Positions 17,901 to 27,156 of a stretch of DNA of 55,610 nt are shown here, one piece after another. Made by a program: the position numbers and the translations under genes. The notes below the pieces were generated by a model. It saw only the letters and a program-made list of their open reading frames with translations. It had not been told where the DNA came from and did no database searches. The stretch lies in NCBI GenBank assembly GCA_903850505.1, contig CAINLT010000414.1:1-55610 (forward strand), given 5' to 3'. The stretch comes from an uncultured Myxococcales bacterium (GTDB taxonomy: Bacteria; Myxococcota_A; UBA9042). Numbering within the stretch: position 1 is the first letter of the stretch; the number at the start of each line of letters is the position of its first letter.

Positions 17901-20652
17901 GAATCGCCTTCCAGTCGCGGCGGACGAGCCGGACCGTGAGCGGCAAGCCCAACTGCGGCTTGCCCTCGGCATCAGTGGCGATCAGGTGAACGGGCAGCGG
18001 CGCCTGCGCGGGGACCAGCGCCGACGCAATCCCCACGCCGACAAGCGCCGACGCCGGGTGCAGCCAGAACGCGCGGGTCGCCGTCATCTCGCGGCCGTTG
18101 GGATCCTGCACGGCGGCCGCGACTTCCACATGCAGCGAGCGGTCCATCGCCACGCCGGTCGGCACGCTGAAACTGGTGCGGCCGCGCTCGTCGGTCGTCC
18201 CACGCAGCTCGTGGTTCAACACATTGGTGCCGCCCGCGCCATCATCCTCCTGCCATGTGTTCGGGCCAAACTGGAACTGTGGCCAGCCCGGCGGCTCGTA
18301 GCCCTGCGCCCCACCGGACGCGGTCACATGCGTCGGCGCCTTGTCCAGCGGCCCACCGGAGAACCAGCTCGCCTGCAATTCCCCGCGCACCGCATCCCCG
18401 CGCGCCACGTGCGCCGCCTTCAGCGTCAGGTCGAGCTTGGTGCGCGGCACGTGATAGACCGCCAACTGCACAGTCTTGGTGAACACGGTCTTTTGCGACG
18501 TGGCCTGCACCTGCCAACCGCCCACGCGGCCAGTGGTCGGCAGCGTCAGGGACGCGGCAAAAGTCCCGCGCGCGCTCAACCGCACCTGCGTCTCGCTGGC
18601 GGCGTGGCTCGCCGGGTCCAGCAACCGCAGCGTCACCTCGCGCCCCGCCGCCGGGAGACCAAGCGCCTCCTTGCCGACCAGCCGCAGCAGGCCCTTGACC
18701 TGCACCGTTTCCCCCTGACGGTAGACCGGCTTGTCGGTGAACATCCAGCCGCGTTCGCTGTCATCGGCCTCGCCGTCGTCTTCCTGCGCCCAGGGCGTCG
18801 GCTCCACCAACTGCATCCGCGCCGCGTCGTCAGCTTTGGCCGCCGTCACGCGCCGCGCCATCGCCTTCTTGCGCTGCTGCCACGTCATGCCGCCCGGACC
18901 GCTGACCAGGCCATCCGCGTTGGTCGTCGACCGCCACACCACACTGTCGTTCTCATCGCGCAGTTCCACCCGCGCGCCGCTCACCGGCTGGCCCGTTTGC
19001 AGCGAAGTGACCCAGAACAGCGACTCATTGCGCGCCGACTTCGCAGCGATATGCAGATCCGTCACCTGAAAAAGCCGCCCCTCGCGCCCCGACGGCTGCC
19101 AGCGCTGACCCGGCGGCTGGGCAATGTCCGGCGTCGCCAGCTCCAGCCAGACGTGCCCCGGCTTGCCGCCAAGCACCGCGTCGAGGTCCAGCACGCGGCG
19201 CTCCAGCACGTCCGGCTTGGCCGAGGGCTTGATCGGCAACTCGACCGGCGCACCCAGCTTGGCCAGCGCCGCGGCGTAACCCGGCCCATCGACTTTGAGC
19301 TCCGCCAGCACCGACCACGGCGCGTCCACCGGCACGCGATACGCCCGCGCCGTCAGCGCTTTCAGGTTGCGCAGCGTGACCGCCACGGCGTGCGGCTTCT
19401 GCTGGAACTCCATCACCGTGCCGTCCGTGTCGATCGCCAGCGACGGCTTGCGGTGGCCAAACGTCCGCGTGAGCGCAATCGGCTTGCCCAACCGGCGACC
19501 GTGCGCGTCCTCAAGCTGCGGCGCGAGCGTCAGCGTGTAGGTCGTCGCGGGGGCAAAATCGCCGACGATCGAGCACGTCGCGTCGTAGCACTGCAGGCGC
19601 AAGTTGAGGACGGCGGGCGTCGCCTTGAGCAGCTTGGTCTGGTCGCTGGGCGGCATCTGCGTGCTGAATTTCAACTCCGCGGCGCGCCAGGTGTCCGGGT
19701 CCGGATCGGTGTCATCCGTCACCTGCAGCAGCTCAAACGGCTCCAGCGCCCCGCCCGCCGGATCCGCAGCGCCGCCCGCCGTGCCAAACAGCACGTTTTG
19801 GGTCGCGGTCGACACCAGCGGCCCGCCCTTGCCCGCCAGCCCCGGCGTCACCGACACGGTGATGCGCTGCCACGCCGGCAGCCGCTTGGCAAAAGTCAGG
19901 CCGACAAGCTGGCCTGCGGCGATCGGCGCGGGCGGATTGCGCAGCGCAAACGGCAGGGTGTCATCGGCCAACGACTTGGGATCGAGCGCGGTCAACTGGA
20001 AGGGCGGCAGCGCCTGCTGCGGATCCTCGTTGGTCACCGTCACGTGGTCGCGCAACTGCGTCACGTCGACCGGCTGATTGAACAGCAGCCGTACCTTGGT
20101 GTCGCGCGGCGCAAACGACTCGCCCTCGCCCGGCGAACTCCAAATCAGCTGCGGCGGCGCGGTGTGAAACTGCCAATCCAGCGGCTGGCGCAGAACGCGA
20201 CCGGCGCGCGTCTGCAGGTTGGCGGCCAGATGGGCGCGCATCGTCTGCGCGTGCGGCCACCCGGGCTGCGGCTGGCCCACCGCCGTGTCGGTCGAGACCC
20301 ATCGCCACTGCACCGGGATGTCCGGCTCCAGCGTCACGCCGGTGAGCGCCACGGGCTGATCGAGCGCAGCGAGGGGCACCATCGGCTCAGAAAAAGCCAG
20401 GACCAGCGGCGCGTCGATGGCGACCTCGTCGCTCGGCAGGGCAAACGTCACGGTCGGCTCAACGGGCGGCGGCACCCCGAGCGTCGCCGCCGGGCTCTCC
20501 GCGGCAACGGCAGCCACAGGCCCCGGCGCCTGGCTTTGCGCGTCACCCGCCGCCGATTTCGCAGGATTGCCGCACGCGAGAAGCGCCGCGCAGAGCCAGA
20601 GCGCACCATGGCGCGGCAGCCGCACCAGCTTGTCCGTTTGCGTGTGCTTCAT
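14989..20652 (-). CDS. Bacterial alpha-2-macroglobulin lipoprotein
   Basis: Large protease trap of the YfhM/bacterial A2M family, about 1887 residues. The N-terminus has a lipobox LLAC (Cys27 counted from the ATG at 20652), so it should be anchored in the envelope. The thioester motif PYACTEQLASR (Cys near residue 1423, codon 16384-16386) is intact, as in thioester-containing A2Ms. MG-type beta domains precede it and an alpha/alpha-toroid complement-like domain follows. The ATG 20652 is preferred over the GTG at 20661 because GGGA sits nine bases upstream of the ATG and overlaps the GTG. It is translationally coupled to pbpC. A minus-strand TTGCGT-17-TAGGCT pair in the gap upstream is a weak promoter candidate. 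Confidence 0.93.
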   Translation of the reverse strand: MKHTQTDKLVRLPRHGALWLCAALLACGNPAKSAAGDAQSQAPGPVAAVAAESPAATLGVPPPVEPTVTFALPSDEVAIDAPLVLAFSEPMVPLAALDQPVALTGVTLEPDIPVQWRWVSTDTAVGQPQPGWPHAQTMRAHLAANLQTRAGRVLRQPLDWQFHTAPPQLIWSSPGEGESFAPRDTKVRLLFNQPVDVTQLRDHVTVTNEDPQQALPPFQLTALDPKSLADDTLPFALRNPPAPIAAGQLVGLTFAKRLPAWQRITVSVTPGLAGKGGPLVSTATQNVLFGTAGGAADPAGGALEPFELLQVTDDTDPDPDTWRAAELKFSTQMPPSDQTKLLKATPAVLNLRLQCYDATCSIVGDFAPATTYTLTLAPQLEDAHGRRLGKPIALTRTFGHRKPSLAIDTDGTVMEFQQKPHAVAVTLRNLKALTARAYRVPVDAPWSVLAELKVDGPGYAAALAKLGAPVELPIKPSAKPDVLERRVLDLDAVLGGKPGHVWLELATPDIAQPPGQRWQPSGREGRLFQVTDLHIAAKSARNESLFWVTSLQTGQPVSGARVELRDENDSVVWRSTTNADGLVSGPGGMTWQQRKKAMARRVTAAKADDAARMQLVEPTPWAQEDDGEADDSERGWMFTDKPVYRQGETVQVKGLLRLVGKEALGLPAAGREVTLRLLDPASHAASETQVRLSARGTFAASLTLPTTGRVGGWQVQATSQKTVFTKTVQLAVYHVPRTKLDLTLKAAHVARGDAVRGELQASWFSGGPLDKAPTHVTASGGAQGYEPPGWPQFQFGPNTWQEDDGAGGTNVLNHELRGTTDERGRTSFSVPTGVAMDRSLHVEVAAAVQDPNGREMTATRAFWLHPASALVGVGIASALVPAQAPLPVHLIATDAEGKPQLGLPLTVRLVRRDWKAIRVRGMAGETSWQTRLVTTPAGTCATTSAALPVDCTLTVQQPGLYGIQASLRDSRGRTATTTRDFYATGPDMVWGPDEDAHLLVADKPTYKVGDTAHILVRNQAPGALALVTEERAGILRTRLVKLDSAAPTLDVAIEARHAPNVHIGVLAISGRRSDGALGLDTGAPAVQMEAIELTVDPVDHRLQVTVTPEHRKAQPGQKTSVEVAVRDAAGRPRAAEVTLWAVDEGVLALTGEATPDPLTTLYAAIGRGVEDNVLMDVLVRRRAGELKGDPGGGGGDRGLTRANLRDVAFWQAALELPADGKVRHTFTLPDNLTSWRIMAVAVDGPGEFGSGDAQLEASKPLMVQPALPRSVAVGDQVELTATVRNRQAFPVTAHVELKLTGPLALDGAAVATLTLAPQQGQEVRFRVMAKAAGQAKVQWRATATAPHQPEATDAVEEALEVQTLQPVETVASWAQVTGNRIDVLRKDASVRNDRGGLQIAVSGSLAVGAEIAIAALTDYPYACTEQLASRLQGLLALDVLRGADKTALANFGGDVKAQAQKWVDRIQGRAHFDGGLALWDNGEANADATLWALWVLADAKAAGLKVDAAALQNAAKWLQSHQPKAQQVQVLAVGAAVGLADAATAEAFFAGRAALGADDQLWLAAAFARLDSKKHAAQIHTLLEPLLAQVRVDGESSYLPTAASAWNWASPLQRQALLVEVLAHSQPDHPLLPRLTRWLARQQGGHGWRSTHENAWALRALVAQMLAGTPPTGDFKVRVGDQVKLAGTVTRGLHVDTVDIAQDQLVQGDTQVKLERTGQGPVWLRLAYSYALQTPSQEAHNGGLLVRRRLFTVKGEPVTGPLHRGDQVIVQVEVTAGDHWEDVAVVDRPGAGLEPVDLQFANHDAGLAQRLAALQVDRHARIATPENTELAGREVRFFADLLPGTQVFRYVARAANRGSFQDLGARAEAMYRPDVFGTSGAGTLHID

Positions 20653-20720
20653 GGTCGTCACTCCCTTTGCCGCGCAAGCCTACGCTTGCCCTTCCCGCCA
20701 CGCAACGGCAGGATGCCGCC

Positions 20721-23105
20721 ATGTCCAAGCGCCGCACTTCGCCGCAGATTGCCTTGTTCGCGGCGGAACCGCAGGCGCCACAGCCGGTTGCCGATGAGGT
20801 GCGGGCGCGGCCGGCCAAGGAAAAGCCACGCGCAGGGCAGGCGACGCTGGCCGGGCAGACGTTCCTCCACGCAGTGGAAGTTGCCGTCGCCAACCACACC
20901 GATGCGCTGCACTACGGCATTCCGCTGGCGCTGGTGGATGAAGTGGTGCCGGGCCAGCGGCTGACCGTGCCGCTACAGGGCAAGCTCGTTGTCGGTCTGG
21001 CGATGCGCCTGCAGCCGGTTGCCGAGCTGACGTTTGACACCCGCAAGCTGCGGCCGATCGTGGCCGTCCACCGTCAGGAGCCGCCGCTGCCGCCTGACTT
21101 GCTGGAAACGCTGCGGTTTTGCGCGACGTATTACCACGCGCCGCTGGGGGCAGCGGCCCGCCTCGCGTTGCCCGCGCCGCTGCGCCACACCGGCGTGGAG
21201 GGCGACGATGCACCCGAACGGATGCAGCCGATGGTGACGTCCAACGACGTGCGGCCGTGGCCAGACGGGCTGGGCAAGGCGGAGGTGCGGATCCTGCAGA
21301 AGGTAGAGGCGGCGGGCACGCTGTCGCTCGCGGAGCTGCGGCGGCCGGGCGAGAACGGCAAGCTGGCTGCGCCGACCAAGGTGCTGGAGGCGCTGCAGGA
21401 ACGCGGCCTCGTGCGGCTGTGGCAGGACCGCGTGCTGCGCGATCCGATGGGCCTGCGCGAAGACGTGAAGCGCGACACGCCGCCGGAGCTGACGCCGGAA
21501 CAGCGGCTGGCGCTGCACCGGATGCAGGAGGACACCCACGCGCGGCGATTTGCCGGGCATCTGCTGCGCGGCATCACGGGGTCGGGCAAGACGGAAGTGT
21601 ACCTGCACGTCATTGCCGACATCCTCGATCAGGGGCGCGGGGCCATTGTGCTGGTGCCGGAGATCGCGCTGACGCCACTGCTTGTGCGGCGGTTTCGCGC
21701 GCGTTTTGGCAATCAGGTCGCGGCGCTGCACTCAGCGATGACCGAAGGCGAGCGGCTGGACCAGTTGGCGCAGGTGGCGAGCGGCAAGCGGCGCATCGTC
21801 GTGGGGCCGCGTTCCGCGCTGTTCGCGCCCGTGGCGGATTTGGGCGTGATCGTCGTGGACGAGTGCCATGACAGCAGCTTCAAGCAACAAAACGGTCTGC
21901 ACTATCACGCCCGCGACGTCGCGCTGGCGCGGGCCAAGGCGGCGAACGCGGTGTGCGTGCTGGGCTCGGCGACGCCGGGCTGCGAGGAGATGCTGCTGGC
22001 GCAGGAAGGCAAGCTGCACCTGACCGAGCTGCAACTGCGGGCGACGGGCGGGGCGCTGCCGTTGGCGCGGATCATCGACCTGCGCGAGAGTCCGCGGCTG
22101 CGCGACGAGAAGGAAGATCGGCCGAGCCTGCTGTCCGAGGAGCTCGTGGCGGCGGTGGCGGAGACGGTGAAGCGCGGCGAGCAGGCGATCCTGCTGCACA
22201 ACCGCCGGGGCTTTGCCACGAGCATGCTCTGCCAGACCTGCGGATCCACGCTGGATTGCCCGGAATGCGCGGTCACGCTGACGTGGCACCGGAACCAGGG
22301 CCGCTTGCGCTGCCACTTGTGCGATCACTCGGTCTCGAGCGACGCGAGCTGTCCCAAATGCCAGGGCCGCAACCTGCTGGCGATCGGCGCGGGCACGGAG
22401 CGCATCGAGGACACGCTGGCGGCGGCCGTGCCACAAGCGCGGATGGCGCGGTTCGATCGCGACACGGCAGCGGGCCAGCGGCTCCACGACACGCTGGAGA
22501 AATTCGCGCGCCAGGAGCTGGACGTGCTCGTGGGCACGCAGATGCTGGCCAAGGGCCACGACTTCCCGGCCGTGACGCTCGTCGGCATCGTGCTCGCCGA
22601 ATCGGGGTTACAGATCCCCGATTTTCGCGCCAGCGAGCGGACGTTCCAGCTGCTGACACAGGTCGCGGGGCGCGCGGGGCGCGGTCACAAGCCGGGCCGC
22701 GTGTTGGTGCAGACCTACATGCCCGATCATCCGGCGATCCAGGCGGCTTTGCGCCATGATCACGCCGGTTTTGTCCAAGCCGAGCTGGCCAACCGCCAGC
22801 GCTTTGGCTACGCGCCGTTCATGCACCTCGCGCTGCTGGAGACGCGGCACCTGGAGGAAAGTCGCGCGCAGGCGGCCATGATCGCGCTTGTGGAACGCGC
22901 CCGCGACTTGGGCCTGGAAGTGCGCGGGCCGCTGTATGCGGGCGTCGCGCGGGTGCGCGGGATTTGGCGCTGGCACGCGCTGGTGCGGAGCCGCGATCGC
23001 CGGCCGTTGCACGCGGGGCTGCGGGTGCTGGAGCGCGAGGTCGTGCCGCATCTGCCGCCCGGCGTAACCTACAGCGTGGACGTCGATCCCTACGCATTTT
23101 CCTGA
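20721..23105 (+). CDS. priA: Primosomal replication helicase PriA
   Basis: 3'-5' superfamily-2 DNA helicase that restarts stalled replication forks by loading the primosome. Motifs: N-terminal DNA-binding domain (LHYGIPLALVDEVVPGQRL), Walker A GITGSGKTEVY, VLVPEIALTPLL, motif II VVDECHDSSFKQQNG (DECH where DEEH is usual), LGSATPGCEEM, eight zinc-binding Cys (CQTCGSTLDCPEC ... CHLC ... CPKC), GTERIEDTL, GTQMLAKGHDFP and VAGRAGRG. About 794 residues. The start is put at ATG 20721; a TTG at 20667 would add 18 atypical residues that cover the divergent A2M promoter region. Confidence 0.94.
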   Translation: MSKRRTSPQIALFAAEPQAPQPVADEVRARPAKEKPRAGQATLAGQTFLHAVEVAVANHTDALHYGIPLALVDEVVPGQRLTVPLQGKLVVGLAMRLQPVAELTFDTRKLRPIVAVHRQEPPLPPDLLETLRFCATYYHAPLGAAARLALPAPLRHTGVEGDDAPERMQPMVTSNDVRPWPDGLGKAEVRILQKVEAAGTLSLAELRRPGENGKLAAPTKVLEALQERGLVRLWQDRVLRDPMGLREDVKRDTPPELTPEQRLALHRMQEDTHARRFAGHLLRGITGSGKTEVYLHVIADILDQGRGAIVLVPEIALTPLLVRRFRARFGNQVAALHSAMTEGERLDQLAQVASGKRRIVVGPRSALFAPVADLGVIVVDECHDSSFKQQNGLHYHARDVALARAKAANAVCVLGSATPGCEEMLLAQEGKLHLTELQLRATGGALPLARIIDLRESPRLRDEKEDRPSLLSEELVAAVAETVKRGEQAILLHNRRGFATSMLCQTCGSTLDCPECAVTLTWHRNQGRLRCHLCDHSVSSDASCPKCQGRNLLAIGAGTERIEDTLAAAVPQARMARFDRDTAAGQRLHDTLEKFARQELDVLVGTQMLAKGHDFPAVTLVGIVLAESGLQIPDFRASERTFQLLTQVAGRAGRGHKPGRVLVQTYMPDHPAIQAALRHDHAGFVQAELANRQRFGYAPFMHLALLETRHLEESRAQAAMIALVERARDLGLEVRGPLYAGVARVRGIWRWHALVRSRDRRPLHAGLRVLEREVVPHLPPGVTYSVDVDPYAFS

Positions 23106-23137
23106 CCAAACTGTTACGCAACGCGCGCCGCGATTCA

Positions 23138-23166
23138 TTGCCGCGCATCGGGTAGCCTGCTATCGT
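23138..23166 (+). promoter_or_regulatory. Candidate sigma-70-like promoter for the FG-GAP subtilase operon
   Basis: TTGCCG (23138-23143), a 17-base spacer and TATCGT (23161-23166), 86 bases upstream of the start codon at 23252. Both hexamers match 4 of 6 consensus positions. Based on pattern only. Confidence 0.45.
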
Positions 23167-23251
23167 CCCGCGCCGTGTTGCACGTTGCGGGGAAGCGCGT
23201 CAGCACAGTGGGTTTGCGCGCGCCGTTTACGGCCAGAGTGGGAGGGTTTCA

Positions 23252-26200
23252 ATGGTTCGTTTTGCATCCGCAGGTCGGCGTGTCGCTCTGGCCTTGGGTT
23301 TTGTCGTCGCTTTTGCGCCCCTTGCCGCTGACGCTGCATGGCCACCGGCGCCGGGCTCTGACCCGCTCGATCCCGCCAACTGGCCCAACGATCCGGGCTT
23401 TGCCAGCTACGTGCCCGCAGGCAGCGCGTGCGCCAATGGCGCGACGCCGATCTGCAACATCAACGGCTCAGCACAGATGACCTGCGTCGCCGGCAAATGG
23501 ACGGAGACCACGACCTGCGCGACTGGCCAGATCTGCCAGTACGTCGGCACCGGTGCGGCGACCGTGCAGCAGTGCGCGCCCGGCGTCGGCCCGAAGATCT
23601 ACGTCACCGACGGCGAATGGAACAACTTCTCGTTCATCCCGGAAGCGTGGACGCGCCTGCCTGGCTTCCGCCAGGTGGAGCGCGCTATCGGCTCCGGCAT
23701 GCACACCAACGATGCGTGGTCGACGACGGTGGGCGATCGCAAGACGATCATCGCGGTCATCGACTGCGGCATCAAATGGGAATCTGACGACCAGATCAAC
23801 AAGTTCTACCTGAGCCGCGGCGAACTGACGCCGCCTGAAGCCGCGTGCCGCAAGCCCGGCTACAAGGACAGCGACCCGTACGACAGCAACGGCGACGGCA
23901 AGTTCACGATGCTGGACTACGCGGATCCGATCTGCGGATGCGGCGAAAAAGTTTGCGAGGACCAAGGAATTCCGCGTTGCTCGGCCGCCAAGTGCCCCGG
24001 CGCTGTGCCCACGACATGCCAAGTCCTTCGGAACGCCGACGAGGCTCCACTTGGCGTGCCGCGCAAGTCGTGCGATTCGCGCGTCTCGGATCTGAACGGC
24101 AACGGCTTGCTCGACCCCGAGGACCTGATCAACAGCAAGGACTTTGCCGACGGCAAGGACACCGACGGCAACGGCTACGTCGACGACATCTCCGGCTGGG
24201 ACTTCTACCGCAACGACAACGATCCGTACGACGACACGCGCTACGGCCACGGCACCGGCGAAGCGCGCGACTCCAGCGCGGAAGGCAACAACGGCCGCGG
24301 CTCGCTGGGCATCTGCCCGGAATGCACGACGCTGATGATCCGCGCGGGTGACAGCTTCGTCGCGGACGGCAACGACTTCGCCGCGGGCGTCCTGTTCGCG
24401 ACCGACAGCGGCGCGATGGTCATCCAGTCGGCGTTGGGCTCCTTGAGCCGCTCGCTGTACGCGGAGCAGGCCATCGACTACGCCTACCAGAACAACGTCG
24501 TCTTCATCGCGTCTGCGGCCGACGAACTCTCCTTCCACCACAACGAGCCGAGCACGACCAACCACGCGCTCTACGTGCACGCGATCGTGTTTGACGGCCC
24601 GTCGGACAAGAACTCCACGACGTTCCTCAACTTCAACAACTGCACGAACTACGGCGGCAACTTGTTCCTCAGCTCGCCGGGCACCGGCTGCTCGTCGGAA
24701 GCGACGGGCGTCACGTCCGGCCACGCGGGCATGATCTACTCGGCGGCGCTGAAAGTTGCGCTGAACCCGCCGCTTTCCGCGGAGGAAGTGCGCGGCGTGA
24801 TGCTCAATACCGTGGACGACATCGACGTGCCGGAATCCGCCAACGATCCGACGAAGTTCATCTCCGGACCGGGCTGGGATCTGCACTTCGGCTATGGCCG
24901 CAACAACGTCGCGGCGTCCGTCAAGATGGTCGCCGCCAAGCTGATTCCGCCGGAAGCGGATATCCTGCTCCCGACGTGGTTTGAGCCGATCGAAGTGACC
25001 AAGACGCCGAAGTACACGATCACGGGCCGCGTCGGTGCGCGCGCGGATGGCACGGCGTCGCGCTACGCCAAGTACAGCTACGTGCTGGAATACGCCAAGG
25101 GCATCGACCCCAAGAGCGGCTGGACGACCATCAAGGACGGCACGGACGTCGCGGCGTTTGGCGGCGAATTGGCGCAGTGGGACGTGGCGGAAGCGGCCAA
25201 GGCCGTGGACTTCACCGCGCCGCTGACCGATCACGACCAGTACAGCTTCACGTTGCGCCTGCGCGTCACGGCCAAGAACGCCGACGGCACCGAACTGAAG
25301 AACGAGTTCCGCAAGTCCGTCGGCCTGTTCAAGGACCCGGACCTGCTGCCTGGCTTCCCGATCCGCAACCTGGCGTCGATCGAAGCGTCCGGCAAGATGT
25401 TCGACATCGATGGCGACGGCAAGGACGAGTTCATCCTGCCGAACTCCGATGGCCGCGTGCACGCGTTCAAGGCCGACGGCACGGAGCCCAAGGGCTGGCC
25501 GGTGTGGTCGCCGTTGCGCCGCGAGCTGTCGGAGGACTTCCTCTACAACATCACCAAGGGCTGCGCGTTCCGCACCGACAAGACCGGCTGCCTGCGCAAG
25601 AACGGCGGCGTGAAGCCGGAATTCCACGAGATGATCACCGGCACGCCGGCGATTGGCGATCTGGACGGCGACGGCAAAATGGAAGTCATCTTCACGACCT
25701 ACGACGGCAGCGTCAACGTTGTGGAAGCAGACGGCAGCAAGCGCCCGGGCTTCCCGGTGCAGGTCGATCGCGAGCGCTCCAAGAAGGCCGACGAGACGCA
25801 CCTGTGGGACGACGGCATCTTCTCGGCACCGTCGCTCGGCGACATGGACGGCGACGGCAAGCTGGAGATCGTGGTCGGCGCGATGGACGGACAGCTCTAC
25901 ATGTGGCGCCACGACGGCACGATGCAGAAGGGCTTCCCGATCGAAGTCGTCGACAAGACCAAGCCTGGCCAGGGCGATCGCATCGTAACGACGCCGTCGA
26001 TTGGCGACATCGACAACGACGGCAAGCTGGACATCGCGCTCGGCACCAACGAAGTGTTTGGCGCCGACAAAGCCAAGAACGAAGCGCGCGGCTACGTGAT
26101 GCACGGCGACGGCACGCTGTTCAAGGGCTATCCGGTCACGACGTACGGCATCCAAGCGTACGTGTTGCCGAGCGTGGGCTCGGGCGTGCCGGGCAACGCG

Positions 26201-27145
26201 ACGCTCGTCGATCTGGACGGCGACAAGAAGCTGGAAGTCAACTTTGACACGATCGGCTCGGCCGGCACGTTCTTCACCTGGGAAGGCAAGACCTATTGCA
26301 TCGGCAAGGCCGCGGGCAAGTGCACGTCGACGTTCTCCAACAACGCCAAGAATTTCGGACCGGACACCAACACGAAGGAGAAGACCGCGGCGTTCGTGCT
26401 CATCTCCGACGGCTCGGTCGGTCACATCGATCCGGGCGGCGGCATCGACTTCGTCAAGGCGTCCGCGGGCTTCGACTTCGCGCTCACGTTCGCCTCGGGC
26501 GGCCAGCGCGCGGAATTTGACCACCTGATCGGCGCGTATGACAGCGCGACCGGCAAGATGCTGCAGGGCTGGCCGCGCGTCATCGACGACTGGCAGTTCT
26601 TCTCGAACCCGAGCATCGTCGATCTGGACGCCGACAAGAACCCGGAAGTCGTCGCGGCTTCAGCCGGCTACCTGATCCACGCGTGGAACTACCTGGGCGT
26701 CGAGCCGATCGGCTTCCCGCACTACACCATGGGCTGGATGCTGGCTTCCCCCGCGGTGGGCGACATGGATGGCGACGGCAAGTTCGACGTGGCGATTGGC
26801 TCGCGCGACGGCTGGATCTTCGCGTGGGGCACGCGCAAGGGCGTCATCAAGGACGCCATCAACGAATGGCCGATGCACGGCCATGACTTGCACAACACCG
26901 ACAACTACCACGCGGCGATCAATCCCTACGCCAAGAAGGCGGAAGTGGACGCTGGCTCGACGGATACCACCGGCGGCGACGCCATCACGGCGGTAGACAC
27001 CGGCGACACGGCCACCCCGACGGACAGCGCGGCGCCCGCCAAGAGCGGCTGCACGGCGAGTACGGGCGGCGGCAACGGCGCTGGCGCGGTAATCGGTTTG
27101 ATCCTGATGGCGGCGATCCTCGTGCGCCGTCGCCTCTTTGCCTAA
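23252..27145 (+). CDS. Secreted subtilase-like protein with seven FG-GAP repeats and MYXO-CTERM-type anchor
   Basis: 1297 residues, function unknown. A signal peptide (residues 1-28) and a Cys-rich segment lead into an S8 peptidase-like domain with the Asp motif IIAVIDCGIKWESDD (Asp171) and His motif RYGHGTGEARD (His333). The Ser motif is not canonical: GTGCSSEATGVTSGHAGMIY (480-495) replaces GTSMAxPHVAG, so activity is uncertain. Residues about 700-1250 carry seven Ca-binding FG-GAP units (DIDGDGKDEFI, DLDGDGKMEVI, DMDGDGKLEIV, DIDNDGKLDIA, DLDGDKKLEVN, DLDADKNPEVV, DMDGDGKFDVA), which suggests a seven-bladed propeller. After a Thr/Asp/Ala-rich linker the C-terminus is Cys, small residues, a hydrophobic helix and VRRRLFA, a MYXO-CTERM-like sorting signal. 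First gene of a likely three-gene run. Confidence 0.85.
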   Translation: MVRFASAGRRVALALGFVVAFAPLAADAAWPPAPGSDPLDPANWPNDPGFASYVPAGSACANGATPICNINGSAQMTCVAGKWTETTTCATGQICQYVGTGAATVQQCAPGVGPKIYVTDGEWNNFSFIPEAWTRLPGFRQVERAIGSGMHTNDAWSTTVGDRKTIIAVIDCGIKWESDDQINKFYLSRGELTPPEAACRKPGYKDSDPYDSNGDGKFTMLDYADPICGCGEKVCEDQGIPRCSAAKCPGAVPTTCQVLRNADEAPLGVPRKSCDSRVSDLNGNGLLDPEDLINSKDFADGKDTDGNGYVDDISGWDFYRNDNDPYDDTRYGHGTGEARDSSAEGNNGRGSLGICPECTTLMIRAGDSFVADGNDFAAGVLFATDSGAMVIQSALGSLSRSLYAEQAIDYAYQNNVVFIASAADELSFHHNEPSTTNHALYVHAIVFDGPSDKNSTTFLNFNNCTNYGGNLFLSSPGTGCSSEATGVTSGHAGMIYSAALKVALNPPLSAEEVRGVMLNTVDDIDVPESANDPTKFISGPGWDLHFGYGRNNVAASVKMVAAKLIPPEADILLPTWFEPIEVTKTPKYTITGRVGARADGTASRYAKYSYVLEYAKGIDPKSGWTTIKDGTDVAAFGGELAQWDVAEAAKAVDFTAPLTDHDQYSFTLRLRVTAKNADGTELKNEFRKSVGLFKDPDLLPGFPIRNLASIEASGKMFDIDGDGKDEFILPNSDGRVHAFKADGTEPKGWPVWSPLRRELSEDFLYNITKGCAFRTDKTGCLRKNGGVKPEFHEMITGTPAIGDLDGDGKMEVIFTTYDGSVNVVEADGSKRPGFPVQVDRERSKKADETHLWDDGIFSAPSLGDMDGDGKLEIVVGAMDGQLYMWRHDGTMQKGFPIEVVDKTKPGQGDRIVTTPSIGDIDNDGKLDIALGTNEVFGADKAKNEARGYVMHGDGTLFKGYPVTTYGIQAYVLPSVGSGVPGNATLVDLDGDKKLEVNFDTIGSAGTFFTWEGKTYCIGKAAGKCTSTFSNNAKNFGPDTNTKEKTAAFVLISDGSVGHIDPGGGIDFVKASAGFDFALTFASGGQRAEFDHLIGAYDSATGKMLQGWPRVIDDWQFFSNPSIVDLDADKNPEVVAASAGYLIHAWNYLGVEPIGFPHYTMGWMLASPAVGDMDGDGKFDVAIGSRDGWIFAWGTRKGVIKDAINEWPMHGHDLHNTDNYHAAINPYAKKAEVDAGSTDTTGGDAITAVDTGDTATPTDSAAPAKSGCTASTGGGNGAGAVIGLILMAAILVRRRLFA

Positions 27146-27156
27146 GGGAATGCTTC

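Noticed and set aside
14998..20964. A nearly 2,000-codon open frame on the plus strand opposite the A2M gene
   Set aside because: It is the antisense of the clear A2M gene, Arg-rich and low in recognisable motifs; high GC leaves antisense frames open.
23468..26524. About 1,000-codon minus-strand open frame across the FG-GAP subtilase gene
   Set aside because: Antisense shadow of a gene with a signal peptide, FG-GAP repeats and sorting tail; no motif of its own.
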